A DNA stretch of 7,956 nt. It comes from Candidatus Zhuqueibacterota bacterium 4484_219 (GTDB lineage Bacteria; Zhuqueibacterota; JdFR-76; 4484-219). This document shows, in pieces, positions 5,879-7,956 of this stretch. A program made the position numbers and the translations under genes. A model generated the notes under the pieces. The model was not told the origin of the DNA. It searched no databases and worked only from the letters and a program-made list of their open reading frames with translations. The stretch is from assembly GCA_002085035.1 (NCBI GenBank), contig MZGM01000052.1, forward strand, positions 1 to 7,956. The letters are read 5' to 3'. How positions within the stretch are numbered: the stretch's first letter is position 1; the number at the start of each line of letters is the position of its first letter.

Positions 5879-7956
5879 AATCGCGTCGTTGGGTAATAGT
5901 TCTAACAATTGTACTACTACTAATAATGGGTATTAGTCGTCTTCTCTGGCAATATTTTGCCATAGATGAGCGTATTCGTACAACCTTACTCGCTGAAATC
6001 CAGCCATACATAAATGGTCGGGTAACGATAGAAACACTGGAATTAGGTTTACAATCAGTACACTTAAAAAATGTAGCCGTTCACTGGCAAACTCAACCGT
6101 ACAGTTTTCACACTAGGGACTTACATCTGGGTTTTAGTCTGATTAATTTTATAAAATACAATTTTAGTCCCTTACATCTTTTTTCGGAAGTAGTTATTGA
6201 AAATCCTCGTTTTGAAATCAAACGCTCTCCCCTATTGTGGCCTAGTACTAATGAGAGTGCTACCAACACTCTCAATCTGGCTCACATTCAACAAAATTAT
6301 CTTCAACGTCTTATCAACTTTAAATTTGTTGGACGTGTGGTCATCAATAAAGGTGAGATAGTAGTAGTCGATTCCTCCAAAAAAGAGGCAACGTTAGTAA
6401 GTAATTTAGATGGGTGGATCAATACAGAAGATTTAGCCCATGCGAATGTACGCGCTACAGGAAAACTTTTCGACTCTAAAAATTACAACCTGGACATAAG
6501 AGGCTCTTTTGACATTTTAAAAGGTAAGTTAGGAAAATTAGAAATCACCTTGGCAGATTACAACCTTGCTACAACTATTCCGGTGAATTTACCCCAAAAT
6601 CTCACAACACGTCGGGGAGTAGTTAGTGGTAAGTTTCTACTTACAGAGCACACGGACAAAGGGCAATCCTATCTTGATCTCTCAGGATATTTCCACATTT
6701 CGGATGCGGAAATAGAACTCCTGGGGGGCAGATGGCGATTACACAATGTTAACTACGACGCTACTATCCGTAATTGGAATCTAAACTTCAACAAAGCAGT
6801 GCAGTATTTGGACAATAATGAGATCAAACTCCAGGGAAGCATCGATAATTTATTGAATCCCCGGTACAACTTATTCATCACTGCCGACACCCTCGATCTG
6901 ATGCACCTTTTGGAGAATTTTAATATCCCCCAAAAACAACTTGCTTCCGGAAGTATCACATTAGAAATGGCTATTACTAACCCTTCCACTCAACCCCAAA
7001 TAGGGTTAAAAGTTTCCTCCCCTGCAATCCGATTCAATAACCATGTTTTCAGACGTGTATCTGTAGAAGCTGTTTACCGGAATAGTATTCTAAAATTGCA
7101 AAAACTTCACCTGTTCAACAAAAAACTTGTCTTATTTTCAGAGGGAACAATAGACCTGCGCGACGTCAAACCTCAACTTAGAATAAACTATCATATTCGG
7201 GGTAATCTTTTGCCGCATCTTTCTTCCTATGTGAGCAAAAACATTCAAACCATTCCAGTAAATATTAATGGTAAAATCTCCGGAACTTATCCCCAAATAT
7301 CAAATCAGGGGCAGATTAGCCTTTGGACAAAAACTACCAAACAAGACTCTATTTTGTTCTCTGGAAGTATTGCCTACAAAAACAATGAATTAGAAACACA
7401 GTTGACATGCGCTACTTCCCCAACCACCTTGAATTTCCAGTGTGATTTTTCAAAAAAACGGCCTGAACTTGTCGGAAACTTACAACGGCTTGGTGGCAAG
7501 CTATGGCAGGTAGTACCCCTACCTTTCCAAAAACATTTTGCTAACACCATAGAAGCAGATGTCACAGTTAAGGGCGAATTCAGTGATCTTCATTTCACCA
7601 TTATTACTCGCCGCAAACAAAGTACTCTCTGGGCACCAAATCTTTTCCAGATCAAAGGTAGATTACGCAGCCCTAAAAAGAATTTACACCATCTCAAGGC
7701 AAACATTACCTATTATCCTGATACTGGTGAGGTTATTCCAGGAAAAATTGACATTGTTTTTACTCCCCAAACTATTCAAATCAAAAAATATCAACTGGGT
7801 GATTTTTATCAGGCTGAGGGGAAATTGAGCCTGCAACAACCCAAGAACATCAAAGCTAATTTTCAAATCAATCGCGCCGAGTTGACCTACATCTTCGATG
7901 GATTGTTATTGGAATCTTCCTTTCCAGCTTATGGCAAGGTAAGTGGGCAAATCGAC
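5875..7956 (+). CDS. AsmA/TamB-like envelope protein, N-terminal 694 codons (window edge)
   Basis: An uninterrupted frame runs from ATG 5875 to the window end, so the C-terminus is missing. Residues 1-27 (MKSRR, then VIVLTIVLLLIMGISRLLW) form an N-terminal membrane anchor or uncleaved signal with the rest in the periplasm. Next comes a pattern typical of AsmA/TamB-type proteins: an 'IQPYINGRVTIETLELG' segment (42-58), 'VHLKNVAVHW' (62-71), and 'SEVVIENPRFEI' (104-115). The remainder is mostly alternating polar/hydrophobic beta-strand sequence, for example LDLSGYFHISDAEIELLGG (267-285), as expected of a long beta-groove. Such proteins are thought to carry phospholipids between membranes or to assist outer-membrane protein assembly. 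No Shine-Dalgarno site is seen before the ATG, but an in-frame TAA upstream makes it the first possible start. Length over 694 and no obvious TamB C-terminal DUF490 domain yet, so AsmA-like and TamB-like cannot be separated. The reading frame is certain; the family is recognised by pattern. Confidence 0.7.
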   Translation, partial: MKSRRWVIVLTIVLLLIMGISRLLWQYFAIDERIRTTLLAEIQPYINGRVTIETLELGLQSVHLKNVAVHWQTQPYSFHTRDLHLGFSLINFIKYNFSPLHLFSEVVIENPRFEIKRSPLLWPSTNESATNTLNLAHIQQNYLQRLINFKFVGRVVINKGEIVVVDSSKKEATLVSNLDGWINTEDLAHANVRATGKLFDSKNYNLDIRGSFDILKGKLGKLEITLADYNLATTIPVNLPQNLTTRRGVVSGKFLLTEHTDKGQSYLDLSGYFHISDAEIELLGGRWRLHNVNYDATIRNWNLNFNKAVQYLDNNEIKLQGSIDNLLNPRYNLFITADTLDLMHLLENFNIPQKQLASGSITLEMAITNPSTQPQIGLKVSSPAIRFNNHVFRRVSVEAVYRNSILKLQKLHLFNKKLVLFSEGTIDLRDVKPQLRINYHIRGNLLPHLSSYVSKNIQTIPVNINGKISGTYPQISNQGQISLWTKTTKQDSILFSGSIAYKNNELETQLTCATSPTTLNFQCDFSKKRPELVGNLQRLGGKLWQVVPLPFQKHFANTIEADVTVKGEFSDLHFTIITRRKQSTLWAPNLFQIKGRLRSPKKNLHHLKANITYYPDTGEVIPGKIDIVFTPQTIQIKKYQLGDFYQAEGKLSLQQPKNIKANFQINRAELTYIFDGLLLESSFPAYGKVSGQID

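Noticed and set aside
6753..7866. Short reverse and forward ORFs within the right-hand region
   Set aside because: They are shadows of the 694-codon AsmA-like frame, which is open throughout and has coherent protein character.

Overview
The window looks like a chromosomal segment from a Gram-negative (diderm), fairly AT-rich bacterium. Two lines point to an envelope with two membranes: an AsmA/TamB-like protein, and an exported TPR plus type I periplasmic-binding-fold protein with the architecture of the outer-membrane penicillin-binding-protein activator LpoA. The gyrase B fragment at the left edge carries the variant RPAMYIG, which I associate with Bacteroidetes and related FCB-type lineages. 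Together these make an uncultured FCB-type phylum (for example Calditrichota/KSB1-like) a reasonable but unproven guess.

Layout. Positions 1-130 (minus strand) hold the first 43 codons of gyrB, or less likely parE, cut by the window edge. All other genes are on the plus strand, so about 130-303 is a divergent intergenic region. Positions 304-630 encode a small DUF6506-like protein. After it come two hairpins (641-690) that may belong to a dispersed repeat, then a 45-codon HicB-like antitoxin remnant (749-886). The block from about 181 to 720 is about 51% GC by hand count, against about 32% in the 180 bases before it and 35-37% in sampled lines of the last gene. The gyrB-glmS interval therefore looks like a small accessory insertion between core genes.

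From 980 on the region is dense and core-like: glmS (980-2806), then 34 bp later the TPR/periplasmic-binding-fold gene (2841-4796), probably in the same transcript. A 176-bp spacer with a good sigma70-type promoter leads into uppS (4973-5761). A hairpin terminator follows, and then a long AsmA-like reading frame (5875 to the window end) that runs off the right edge.

The core genes fit one theme, envelope construction. GlmS supplies glucosamine-6-phosphate for UDP-GlcNAc, UppS makes the undecaprenyl carrier, the LpoA-like protein may stimulate peptidoglycan synthases, and the AsmA-like protein probably works in lipid movement or outer-membrane homeostasis. No phage, IS transposase, CRISPR array, tRNA or rRNA was seen, and no clearly new system is present. 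The less obvious content is the unlisted gyrB and hicB pieces, the LpoA-like gene in a wall-precursor neighbourhood, and a short ORF that spans the terminator and overlaps the AsmA-like start.
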